Shown piece by piece: positions 16,545 to 23,192 of a stretch of 48,119 nucleotides of DNA. This stretch comes from Treponema sp. GTDB lineage: Bacteria > Spirochaetota > Spirochaetia > Treponematales > Treponemataceae. The position numbers and the translations under genes were made by a program. The notes beneath the pieces are model-generated. The model worked only from the letters and a program-made list of their open reading frames with translations. It did no database searches and was not told the origin of the DNA. The stretch lies in contig JAILIC010000085.1 of the NCBI GenBank assembly GCA_024695475.1, positions 1 to 48,119 on the forward strand, written 5' to 3'. Within the stretch, counting starts at the first letter, position 1. Each line of letters opens with the position of its first letter.

Positions 16545-17912
16545 TGTCTTTGTTGCTGATGCTGAAAATACAATTTTTATCATATCTTTGATGGTACTTA
16601 CAGCTGTGGTTCCTGTTTCTTTTTGTGGAGCTATGATGGTGGTAAATCCGAGGTTTTGAGCAGTTTTGATGCGTTGTTTGAGCCGTGGTACAGGACGTAT
16701 TTCGCCTGCTAGGCTTAGCTCACCTGTGAGCATACATTTTGGTGAAAGGGGCAGGTCTGTTCGTGCAGAGTATAAGGCTGCAGCAACGGCTGTGTCGATA
16801 GAGCTTTCTGAAAGACGGACGCCACCGGCAACATTGATATAGATATCCTGGTCACTAAATCGTAGCCCAATTCTTTTTTCGAGTATGGCAGCGATACGGC
16901 TGATTCTGCCGCTATCGATTTTATCACTATATACCCTGCTTAATGAAGCTTTTGCAGGTACTGTAAGTGCCTGAATTTCGACCAGAAATGCTCTTGTTCC
17001 TTCAAATACGGCAGTACATGCGACTCCTGCTGGTTGTGTTGTTTGTCTGTGTGTTAAGAATAAACTTCCCGGATCTGGTACAGGAACAAGACCTTTGTCT
17101 TCCATTGCAAAAATACCCAATTCATCTACAGAACCGAATCTGTTTTTTTGTGCACGCAGAAAACGTACTTCATTTTCGGTACGCTCAAAAGATATGACGG
17201 TGTCAACCATGTGTTCAAGCGATTTAGGACCTGCAATAACACCTTCTTTTGTGATGTGAACAGTCATAATTAAGACGCTTTCGCGTTCTTTAACCCAGCT
17301 GATGAGTTCGTTTGCACAGTATTTGAGTTGATTGACGGTACCTGGTACGAGTCCTGCCTGGGCAGAATAGACTGTTTGGATAGAGTCTACGATGACAAAA
17401 ATAGGGTTGAGATTGTCTAATGCAGTAAGAGTGTCTTCAAGTCTCATGGTACAGAGTAACTCGATGTTGGTTACATTGAGATGCAGTCTGTCTGCCCTAG
17501 ACTTGATTTGTGATGCAGTTTCCTCTCCGCTTATATAGAGTATCTTACCTTTGCAGGAGTTGGCTATCTGGGATGCGGTTTGTAATAAGAGGGTTGATTT
17601 ACCGATGCCGGGTTCTCCTCCGATCATGATGGCAGAACGCTTCATGGCTCCGCCGCCTAATACTTGATCAAACTCCTGAATGCCTGTTGAGAGACGTTCA
17701 TTGCCAGAGGCTTGTACAGAGGATAGTAAAATCGGTTTTATTTTTATGGCTGTTTCAGTCCCTCTTCCTGCAGGGGTGGTGGCGTTGGGATCTTGAATGT
17801 ATTCTTCTAGTGTATTCCAGTTGCCACATTCCGGACAGCGGCCGAGCCATTTTGGTTGAGAATAGCCACATTGAGAACATTTATAGGTAATGGTACCTGC
17901 TTTTTTAGCCAT
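16509..17912 (-). CDS. radA: DNA repair protein RadA
   Basis: 467 residues, full length. RadA is a RecA-like ATPase that drives branch migration during recombinational repair. In order: an N-terminal C4 zinc finger (Cys12, 15, 26, 29), Walker A G-G-E-P-G-I-G-K-S-T (98-107), Walker B I-V-D-S near 174-177, the diagnostic K-N-R-F-G motif (256-260) and a C-terminal Lon-protease-like domain (about 290-460). The AAGGAT ribosome-binding site fits the ATG at 17910-17912. It lies 32 nt after the NusG-II protein gene and is probably co-transcribed with it. Its final 36 bases are shared with the convergent TraB gene. Confidence 0.96.
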   Translation of the reverse strand: MAKKAGTITYKCSQCGYSQPKWLGRCPECGNWNTLEEYIQDPNATTPAGRGTETAIKIKPILLSSVQASGNERLSTGIQEFDQVLGGGAMKRSAIMIGGEPGIGKSTLLLQTASQIANSCKGKILYISGEETASQIKSRADRLHLNVTNIELLCTMRLEDTLTALDNLNPIFVIVDSIQTVYSAQAGLVPGTVNQLKYCANELISWVKERESVLIMTVHITKEGVIAGPKSLEHMVDTVISFERTENEVRFLRAQKNRFGSVDELGIFAMEDKGLVPVPDPGSLFLTHRQTTQPAGVACTAVFEGTRAFLVEIQALTVPAKASLSRVYSDKIDSGRISRIAAILEKRIGLRFSDQDIYINVAGGVRLSESSIDTAVAAALYSARTDLPLSPKCMLTGELSLAGEIRPVPRLKQRIKTAQNLGFTTIIAPQKETGTTAVSTIKDMIKIVFSASATKTSTKKMDMSSDK

Positions 17913-17944
17913 GATGATTTATCCTTACTTTTTTTTGTAGCTAC

Positions 17945-18337
17945 TCAGAACGAGGAAACATCAAGAGTATTGTTATCTTCGTTTTGACGTTCGATACGAA
18001 TAAAGACCTGATTGGGAAGGCATGCTGTCCATTCTAGGTTATCTCTGATAGGGGCGCATTGCACACAGGTTTTTCCGGGGCAGGGAGAGTCCTCGAAGTG
18101 TGCGCTTCCGTTTTGTATTTTGATGATCGAAGTCCCGATGATACCTTCTATTTTTATAATGCGGTCTACAGATAGGTCATAGACGTATTCTGCGCCGGGG
18201 GTGCTGATAAGTAATTTTGCTGTGCCATTTTTTTTGTTGCGCAGTAAGAAAATGGAAAATGCGGTTATTACGAGAAAAACGATAAGTAAAATAATATCAA
18301 CAGGTTTAATTGTTAGTTTTTTTAAAAAGCTTGACAT
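17945..18337 (-). CDS. NusG domain II-containing membrane-anchored protein
   Basis: 130 residues. A short basic N-terminus precedes one membrane helix (about 14-32), followed by an extracytoplasmic small beta domain that matches the NusG_II family pattern (A-E-Y-V-Y-D-L then I-K-I-E-G-I-I-G-T-S). A Cys cluster of spacing C-x4-C-x2-C lies at Cys86, 91 and 94. The family is common in Firmicutes and spirochaetes, often next to redox or isoprenoid genes, with no known function; it does not imply transcription elongation activity. The start codon (18335-18337) is embedded in the -35 box of a plus-strand promoter. Ribosome-binding site weak (AGGAT). Confidence 0.7.
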   Translation of the reverse strand: MSSFLKKLTIKPVDIILLIVFLVITAFSIFLLRNKKNGTAKLLISTPGAEYVYDLSVDRIIKIEGIIGTSIIKIQNGSAHFEDSPCPGKTCVQCAPIRDNLEWTACLPNQVFIRIERQNEDNNTLDVSSF

Positions 18338-18359
18338 TTGGGTAATCCTAGGTTATTCT
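18331..18359 (+). promoter_or_regulatory. Near-consensus promoter for a candidate small RNA
   Basis: TTGACA (18331-18336), 17-nt spacer, TATTCT (18354-18359) on the plus strand. Both flanking genes run on the minus strand, so it does not serve a known gene. Confidence 0.5.
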
Positions 18360-18365
18360 TGGGTT

Positions 18366-18459
18366 AGCTTGTAAATAAGCTGATAAACTCTCTCCGATGT
18401 TCAGCAACGCTGAACGATAGAGCTTCTGGTACAGTTGTATTGGAAGCTCTATTTTTTTT
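18366..18459 (+). ncRNA. Candidate small RNA, about 94 nt
   Basis: Downstream of the promoter at 18331-18359 come three consecutive hairpins: 18364-18370 with 18377-18383, a perfect 7-bp GTTCAGC/GCTGAAC stem (18399-18405 with 18409-18415), and a perfect 9-bp stem (18418-18426 with 18443-18451) followed directly by eight T (18452-18459). This is the layout of an independent small RNA ending in an intrinsic terminator. The T-run lies only on the plus strand, whereas cysE and the NusG-II gene are on the minus strand. The RNA overlaps the last 11 bases of cysE and would be antisense there. No known RNA family was recognised; there is no open reading frame of note. Confidence 0.4.
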
Positions 18460-19327
18460 GTATGACGGTAGTTCCGGCTGGAACTGACCTTGTAGTCCAT
18501 GTGTTACCGCCAATAGTACATCCTTTTCCGATGACGGTCTTGCCTCCCAGTATTGTTGCGTTTGAATAAATAGTAACGTTATCTTCGATAGTAGGATGAC
18601 GTTTTTTATCCATAAGATTTTTTTGGACGCTTAAAGCTCCGAGTGTGACGCCTTGGTATAGTTTAACGTTGTTGCCAATAATGCAGGTTTCTCCGATGAC
18701 TATACCAGTTCCATGATCTATGGCAAAGGAGGAGCCTATGGTTGCTCCTGGATGTATATCAATTCCTGTTTTGCCGTGTATGTACTCGCTCATGATACGA
18801 GGTATGATAGGAACTCCGTTTATGAATAAAAAATGGGCGAGACGATATACTAAAATGGCTTCTAAACCTGGGTAAGAGAGGATTACTTCTTCTACGCTGT
18901 GAGCTGCCGGGTCTCCTTGGAAAATTGCCAAGGCATCGAGATTGACTTGATGTCGAATGGAGGGGATTGCTTCTATAAGGGCAATAGAAGTTTTTTCGGC
19001 AAGTGCAAAGCAGTGACAATTTGGCTTGTTGCTAATAGAAGTGTCTGATGGTTTTTCATTTGATACGACCGTATACATCAGTGCTTTTTTTATTTCGGAA
19101 GTGAGTGTTTCGAGTATGGTGTTGATCAGGCGTCCAGTTGTATATCGTATATGTTCAGTATTTATGATTTCGGCAGTTTTGAATCCGGGAAATATGAGTG
19201 TTTGTAGGTTTTGCAGAATAGAGACAACATTTTGTCTGTTTGGATAATTTTCTGTCTCGTAGCGATTGATTCCACCGTCTTTTTCATAGGAGTGTAGAAT
19301 ATTGTCTACCAACGTATCGATGTTCAT
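18449..19327 (-). CDS. cysE: Serine O-acetyltransferase
   Basis: 292 residues from the ATG at 19325-19327; the frame runs upstream to a TTG at 19345 without a better signal. It makes O-acetylserine from serine and acetyl-CoA for cysteine synthesis. The N-terminal ~130 residues are helical and longer than in the short bacterial forms. The SAT signature follows: D-P-A-A-H-S near 150 and Y-R-L-A-H near 170, then the left-handed beta-helix with H-P-G-A-T-I-G (near 205), [12 protein letters not shown] and Y-Q-G-V-T-L-G-A. The C-terminus is short (V-I-Q-K-K) and lacks the extended Ile-ending tail by which many CysE proteins bind cysteine synthase, so complex formation is doubtful. Confidence 0.93.
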   Translation of the reverse strand: MNIDTLVDNILHSYEKDGGINRYETENYPNRQNVVSILQNLQTLIFPGFKTAEIINTEHIRYTTGRLINTILETLTSEIKKALMYTVVSNEKPSDTSISNKPNCHCFALAEKTSIALIEAIPSIRHQVNLDALAIFQGDPAAHSVEEVILSYPGLEAILVYRLAHFLFINGVPIIPRIMSEYIHGKTGIDIHPGATIGSSFAIDHGTGIVIGETCIIGNNVKLYQGVTLGALSVQKNLMDKKRHPTIEDNVTIYSNATILGGKTVIGKGCTIGGNTWTTRSVPAGTTVIQKK

Positions 19328-19399
19328 AGTGTAAGAATAGCACAATACGGAAGTAATGACTATTCGCTATTGATTTTTTTTGTTTTTATCATTTATTGC

Positions 19400-19428
19400 T
19401 TGACATAAATGATACTCTTTTGTATATT
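19400..19428 (+). promoter_or_regulatory. Strong promoter of the tRNA-Thr / rpmG / secE-nusG transcript
   Basis: TTGACA (19400-19405), 17-nt spacer, TATATT (19423-19428), about 22 nt before the mature tRNA-Thr end. It probably reads through both tRNAs and L33 into secE-nusG, because no T-tract terminator lies between them. Confidence 0.75.
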
Positions 19429-19455
19429 TCTAGGACACGTTGTCTAATAATATAT

Positions 19456-19528
19456 GCCCTTATAGCTCAGTCGGTAGAGCGCAACCATGGTAAGGTTGAG
19501 GTCTGTGGTTCGATTCCGCATGGGGGCT
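19456..19528 (+). tRNA. trnT: tRNA-Thr (anticodon GGU)
   Basis: Seven-bp acceptor stem (19456-19462 with 19521-19527), a D arm beginning AGCTCAG, a 5-bp anticodon stem CAACC/GGTTG around loop ATGGTAA (anticodon GGT in DNA) and a T arm with GGTTCGATTCC. Discriminator T; CCA is not encoded. 36 nt before rpmG. Confidence 0.95.
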
Positions 19529-19564
19529 TGAAACTAGAAAACGATAATAGTTAGGAGTTGCAAT

Positions 19565-19741
19565 ATGGGTAGCAAGAAAAAGGGTGCAGTTGAGATTATT
19601 GCTCTTGAATGTACCGAGTGCAAAAGAAGAAATTATACAACGACAAAAAACCGTAAGAATATTCAGGGTAAGCTTGAATTGAAGAAGTATTGTCCTTTTG
19701 ATCGCAAAGAAACCTTGCATAAAGAGACAAAAGTAAAATAA
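19565..19741 (+). CDS. rpmG: 50S ribosomal protein L33
   Basis: 58 residues; AGGAG ribosome-binding site at 19553-19557. It sits between two tRNA genes and upstream of secE, a conserved arrangement in spirochaetes and many bacteria. The zinc-ribbon form is recognisable from Cys16-x2-Cys19 and Y-C-P at 42-44, but the fourth ligand is Asp46 in place of Cys, so the site is C3D. Whether it still holds zinc is uncertain. The remainder ([14 protein letters not shown] and the basic C-terminus) is typical L33. Confidence 0.93.
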   Translation: MGSKKKGAVEIIALECTECKRRNYTTTKNRKNIQGKLELKKYCPFDRKETLHKETKVK

Positions 19742-19747
19742 TATATA

Positions 19748-19774
19748 ACCGACCCCTTGTTAGTGGGGTTCGGT
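19748..19774 (+). other. Hairpin between rpmG and tRNA-Trp
   Basis: CCCC/GGGG and ACCG/CGGT pair with a single bulge (19748-19756 with 19765-19774). There is no T-run, so it is more likely an RNA-processing or stability hairpin than a terminator. Confidence 0.4.
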
Positions 19775-19785
19775 AGAAATAATTT

Positions 19786-19858
19786 AGGTCAGTAGCTCAG
19801 TTGGTAGAGTCCCGGTCTCCAAAACCGGTTGTCGAGGGTTCAAGTCCTTCCTGGCCTG
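19786..19858 (+). tRNA. trnW: tRNA-Trp (anticodon CCA)
   Basis: Acceptor stem AGGTCAG (19786-19792) pairs with CTGGCCT (19851-19857). The anticodon stem CCGGT/ACCGG encloses loop CTCCAAA (anticodon CCA), and the T arm has GGTTCAAGTCC. Discriminator G; no encoded CCA. It directly precedes secE, a common tRNA-Trp location. Confidence 0.96.
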
Positions 19859-19888
19859 CTATTAATTAAATAAAACTGAGAGGGTGTT

Positions 19889-20074
19889 ATGGCTTCAAAA
19901 TTTGGTTCATTTTTTAGTGAGTGTGTAGGCGAACTGAGAAAGGTAGTGTGGCCAAGCCGTGAAGATGTCATTGCGTCTGTTAAAGTTGTTGTTATTTCTA
20001 CATTTGTACTTGCCATTTTACTTGGCTTGTTGGATGCTGGCTTTACAGCTGCATTCCGAGCAATAATGAAATAA
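19889..20074 (+). CDS. secE: Preprotein translocase subunit SecE
   Basis: 61 residues, the single-helix form usual outside enterobacteria. The amphipathic segment F-x-x-x-x-x-E-L-R-K-V-V-W-P-S-R-E-D (about 9-26) is diagnostic, followed by one membrane helix (about 33-54). SecE clamps SecY in the inner membrane. It is 14 nt before nusG and expressed with it. Confidence 0.96.
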   Translation: MASKFGSFFSECVGELRKVVWPSREDVIASVKVVVISTFVLAILLGLLDAGFTAAFRAIMK

Positions 20075-20088
20075 GGGGCTGATGTATT

Positions 20089-20646
20089 ATGTCTAAATGC
20101 TGGTATATTCTTCATACATATACAGGTTATGAAGGTAAGATTGAACGTACACTTCGTACCATGCTTGAAGCAAAGGAGATAGATCCAGCAATTCTTACCG
20201 ACGTAAAGGTTCCTGTAGAAGAAGTTGTTGAAATTAAAGACGGAAAAAAGAAAGTCCGTAATAATAAATTTTTGCCTGGTTACATCATGGTAGAAATGGA
20301 TCTTCCTGATTTAGGTTGGAAGGATACATGTTCAAAAATTCGACGTATCCAAGGTGTTACAGGTTTCGTAGGTACAAATCCAAGTGATCGTCCTCGTCCA
20401 ATTACAAAGGATGAGGCTAAAAATCTATTGCAGAAAGCAGGTGAAATTAAGGGCGAAAAGGTTGTTCATGTAAAACAATCTTATGCAGTTGGGGATCAGG
20501 TAAAGATTACTGATGGTCCATTTGCAACCTTTAGTGGGACTGTTGAAGAAATTAACGCTGAGAAAGATAAACTGCGTGTTATGGTGCAGATTTTTGGTCG
20601 TGCTACACCAGTTGAAGTTAGCTTGCTGCAGGCTGAAAAGATCTAA
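20089..20646 (+). CDS. nusG: Transcription termination/antitermination protein NusG
   Basis: 185 residues. The N-terminal NGN domain begins W-Y-I-L-H-T-Y-T-G-Y-E (5-15) and contains F-L-P-G-Y-I-M-V (60-67). The C-terminal KOW domain holds G-D-Q-V-K-I-T-D-G-P-F (about 135-145) and ends V-F/I-G-R-x-T-P-V-E-V. It binds RNA polymerase and links to S10/Rho. No insertion domain. A 125-nt structured leader separates it from rplK. Confidence 0.97.
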   Translation: MSKCWYILHTYTGYEGKIERTLRTMLEAKEIDPAILTDVKVPVEEVVEIKDGKKKVRNNKFLPGYIMVEMDLPDLGWKDTCSKIRRIQGVTGFVGTNPSDRPRPITKDEAKNLLQKAGEIKGEKVVHVKQSYAVGDQVKITDGPFATFSGTVEEINAEKDKLRVMVQIFGRATPVEVSLLQAEKI

Positions 20647-20684
20647 TTTTATTTTGAAACAAACCAGGAATGTTTTCCTGATTT

Positions 20685-20752
20685 TGGGAGGAGTATATGT
20701 CCGTTGGACTAAGGTACTCCGCTAGAGTGACTTTCTTGTGAAGTTGACTCAT
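20685..20752 (+). promoter_or_regulatory. Structured leader before rplK (candidate L1/L11 autoregulatory site)
   Basis: Two adjacent composite hairpins. In the first, GGAGTA (20690-20695) pairs with TACTCC (20715-20720) and encloses a GTCC/GGAC inner stem. In the second, GAGT (20725-20728) pairs with GACTC near 20746-20750 and encloses ACTT/AAGT. L1 represses the L11-L1 mRNA in E. coli through a leader that mimics its rRNA site, so a similar role is an inference from position and structure. A strong GGGAGGAG ribosome-binding site inside the first stem could drive a 14-codon reading frame (20697-20741). Confidence 0.4.
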
Positions 20753-20771
20753 ACCAATAAAGGAGCTTTAT

Positions 20772-21203
20772 ATGGCTAAAAAGAAGGTAACCGCTGTCAT
20801 TAAATTACAGTGCCCTGCTGGCGCTGCGACACCGGCTCCACCAATCGGACCAGCACTTGGACCTCATGGTGTTAGTGCTCCGGCTTTTGTTAAGGAATTT
20901 AACGACCGTACCAAGAACATGGAAAAAGGTCTTATTATTCCTGTTGTTCTTACTGTTTATCAGGATAAATCTTACACATTTATTCTTAAGACTCCTCCAG
21001 CAACTGTTCTTATTAAGAAGGCTGTAAAATTGGAAAAGGGTTCTGGTAATCCATTACGTGATAAGGTAGCAACTCTTTCTAAGAAAGATCTTGAGGAGAT
21101 CGCAAAGACTAAGCTTCCAGATGTTAATGCTAATGATCTTGAGGCTGCAATGAAAATTATCGCTGGTACTGCACGCAGTATGGGCGTAGAGGTGGAGCAC
21201 TGA
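20772..21203 (+). CDS. rplK: 50S ribosomal protein L11
   Basis: 143 residues, standard length. The N-terminal domain has [16 protein letters not shown] (about 17-32), the thiostrepton-site Pro-rich strand. The C-terminal RNA-binding domain ends with I-A-G-T-A-R-S-M-G (about 131-139). It forms the GTPase-associated centre of the large subunit with L10-L12, whose genes follow. AAAGGAG ribosome-binding site. Confidence 0.98.
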   Translation: MAKKKVTAVIKLQCPAGAATPAPPIGPALGPHGVSAPAFVKEFNDRTKNMEKGLIIPVVLTVYQDKSYTFILKTPPATVLIKKAVKLEKGSGNPLRDKVATLSKKDLEEIAKTKLPDVNANDLEAAMKIIAGTARSMGVEVEH

Positions 21204-21204
21204 T

Positions 21205-21894
21205 ATGAAACACGGAAAAAAATATCGCGCCTCACTGGCGAAATTTGATCTGACAAAGAAGTATGATGTTCCTGCAGCATGTAAAATGGTACAGGAATTG
21301 AAATTTGCTAATTTTGATGAAACTGTTGAAGCTCATGTTGCATTGAATTTGGGAAAGAGCCAGTCTGTTCGTGATACATTGGTATTCCCAAATCAGTTTA
21401 AGGCTGAAAAGAAAGTATTGGTATTCTGTAAAGAAAGCCGTGCTAAAGAAGCTCTTGACGCTGGTGCAGCATACGCTGGTGAAGAATACGTTGAAAAAGT
21501 AAAGGGTGGTTGGCTTGATTTTGATATCGCAGTTGCAACCCCTGATATGATGAAAGACGTAGGTCGTTTGGGTATGGTTCTCGGTCGCAAAGGTTTGATG
21601 CCTAACCCAAAAACTGGTACTGTTACAAATGATATCGCAAAAGCTATTGCTGAGTTGAAGAAGGGTCGTACAGAATATCGTGCTGACAAGAGTGGAGTAA
21701 TCCATATCGCTGTTGGTAAGGTTTCTATGGATCCAGCTAAAGTTGCAGAAAACGTAACAACTTTATTGTCAGAAGTTTCTCGTAAGAGACCTGCTGATGT
21801 AAAGGGTACTTTTGTACAGACTGTTTCTGTAAGTTCAACTATGGGCCCTGGCGTTTGGGTTGATTATAACGAAAATGTCGGAGGTGAAGCATAA
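21205..21894 (+). CDS. rplA: 50S ribosomal protein L1
   Basis: 229 residues; starts one base after the rplK stop. L1 signature G-R-K-G-L-M-P-N-P-K-T-G-T-V-T near 129-143 and the N-terminal K-K-Y-x-x-x-x-A-C pattern. It binds the L1 stalk of 23S rRNA and is the likely translational repressor of this pair through the upstream leader. The stop overlaps the rplJ start by one base (TAATG). Confidence 0.98.
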   Translation: MKHGKKYRASLAKFDLTKKYDVPAACKMVQELKFANFDETVEAHVALNLGKSQSVRDTLVFPNQFKAEKKVLVFCKESRAKEALDAGAAYAGEEYVEKVKGGWLDFDIAVATPDMMKDVGRLGMVLGRKGLMPNPKTGTVTNDIAKAIAELKKGRTEYRADKSGVIHIAVGKVSMDPAKVAENVTTLLSEVSRKRPADVKGTFVQTVSVSSTMGPGVWVDYNENVGGEA

Positions 21895-22433
21895 TGGCTA
21901 TTAGAGCAAAGAAAGTACAGCCTGCTAAGACTGCTGCTATTGAAGCAGCAAAGAAGTCAATGGAAGGCTATAATGACTTCATTTTCGCTGATTATCGTGG
22001 TCTTACAGTAGAACAGATTACTGATCTTCGTAATAAGCTTCGTGAAAAGGATGCAATTCTTAAAGTTGTTAAGAATAACTTCGCACGCATCGCTTTCGAA
22101 GATAAAAAGATTACTGATGTTGCTGAATATCTTAAGGGACCAACAGCTGTTGCTATGGTTAAAGAAGATTCAAACGTCGCTGCTAAAGTGTTGTTTGACT
22201 TTGCTAAAGATGTTCCTGCTCTTTCTGTAAAGGGTGCTGTAGTAGGTAATGAAGTATTCGATAAAGATAAGATCGAAGCTTACTCAAAAGTTCCTGGAAA
22301 GAAAGAACTTATTGCAATGCTTATGTCTGCTATCAATGGTCCAGCTCGTCAGTTGGCTGCTACCTTGCAGGCGTATGTTGAAAAGAAACAGAGTGAAGGT
22401 GGGGAAGCTGCTCCAGCGGCAGACGCACAATAA
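21894..22433 (+). CDS. rplJ: 50S ribosomal protein L10
   Basis: 179 residues. Typical N-terminus with D-Y-R-G-L-T-V (about 33-39) and L-R-x-K-L-R-E, and G-P-T-A-V-A (about 83-88); the C-terminal helix that carries L7/L12 dimers ends in an Ala/Gly-rich tail. Followed by a 134-nt hairpin-rich spacer before rplL, unlike the tight spacing elsewhere. Confidence 0.97.
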   Translation: MAIRAKKVQPAKTAAIEAAKKSMEGYNDFIFADYRGLTVEQITDLRNKLREKDAILKVVKNNFARIAFEDKKITDVAEYLKGPTAVAMVKEDSNVAAKVLFDFAKDVPALSVKGAVVGNEVFDKDKIEAYSKVPGKKELIAMLMSAINGPARQLAATLQAYVEKKQSEGGEAAPAADAQ

Positions 22434-22443
22434 CTTTTGTAAG

Positions 22444-22532
22444 GTACGGTCAGGCTTCATATGCTGTCGACTGTCCGTACAACTTCGGATAGCGTAAGTT
22501 TATCCGATTAAATAAATACCGTTTGAACGGTA
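22444..22532 (+). promoter_or_regulatory. Three consecutive hairpins in the rplJ-rplL spacer
   Basis: Stem 1: 22444-22453 with 22471-22480 (10 positions, one T-T mismatch). Stem 2: 22486-22491 with 22501-22506. Stem 3: perfect 7 bp, 22517-22523 with 22526-22532. No T-run follows. This likely serves RNA processing or stability, or sets the higher L12 dose relative to L10. Confidence 0.45.
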
Positions 22533-22567
22533 AAAAACTACCTATTATTATTTATGGAGAAGACAAT

Positions 22568-22948
22568 ATGGCAGCTTTAACAAAAGATGAGATCCTTGAT
22601 GCGATCGCTAACATGAGTGTTCTGGAAGCTTCAGAACTGGTAAAAGCAATGGAAGAAAAATTTGGTGTTACTGCAGCAGCAGCAGTTGTAGCAGCAGCCC
22701 CAGGTGCAGCAGGTGGTGCTGCAGCTGAAGAACAGACAGAATTTACTGTTACTCTCGAGAAGATTGATCCTGCTAAGAAGATTGCTGTTATCAAGGCTGT
22801 TCGTGCTATCACTGGTCTTGGTCTTGGTGAAGCAAAGGCTCTTGTTGAAGGCGCACCAAAGGTTCTTAAAGAGGGCGTAAGCAAGGCTGATGCTGACAAG
22901 ATGGTTGCAGATATCACTGAAGCTGGTGGTACAGCAAGCAAGAAATAA
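22568..22948 (+). CDS. rplL: 50S ribosomal protein L7/L12
   Basis: 126 residues from the ATG at 22568, preceded by GGAGAAG. A start at 22523 lies inside stem 3 of the spacer and is rejected. N-terminal dimerisation helices (1-32), an Ala-rich hinge (about 38-57) and the C-terminal factor-binding domain with K-I-x-V-I-K-x-V-R and G-L-G-L-x-E-A-K-x-L-V (about 80-105). Present in multiple copies per ribosome. Confidence 0.98.
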   Translation: MAALTKDEILDAIANMSVLEASELVKAMEEKFGVTAAAAVVAAAPGAAGGAAAEEQTEFTVTLEKIDPAKKIAVIKAVRAITGLGLGEAKALVEGAPKVLKEGVSKADADKMVADITEAGGTASKK

Positions 22949-23008
22949 GTGCTTGTTATTACTCTAAATTATACAAATTTTTTACTCGATTTTGTTGCTT
23001 GAATTATG

Positions 23009-23044
23009 AAGCTGCCGGATGATTGTCATCTGGCAGCTTTAGTG
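23009..23044 (+). terminator. Attenuator-like hairpin between rplL and rpoB
   Basis: 14-bp stem with one G-U pair (23009-23022 with 23026-23039, 3-nt loop) and a short broken T-run. It resembles the partial terminator found between rplL and rpoB in E. coli that lowers polymerase relative to ribosomal protein output. A second 9-bp hairpin at about 23085-23108 follows. Confidence 0.55.
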
Positions 23045-23192
23045 TTTCTTTTAACTTGTTTTTCTTTATATAAAGTATATAAACAGTAGGACGTCTCTCC
23101 GTCTTACTAACTGCAGTGGTTTCAGTGCTGTGCCTGAGTTTCTGGCATGTAGCTGAACGAAAAAACTGTAAGCGCACAACAGAGGGGTTGCA

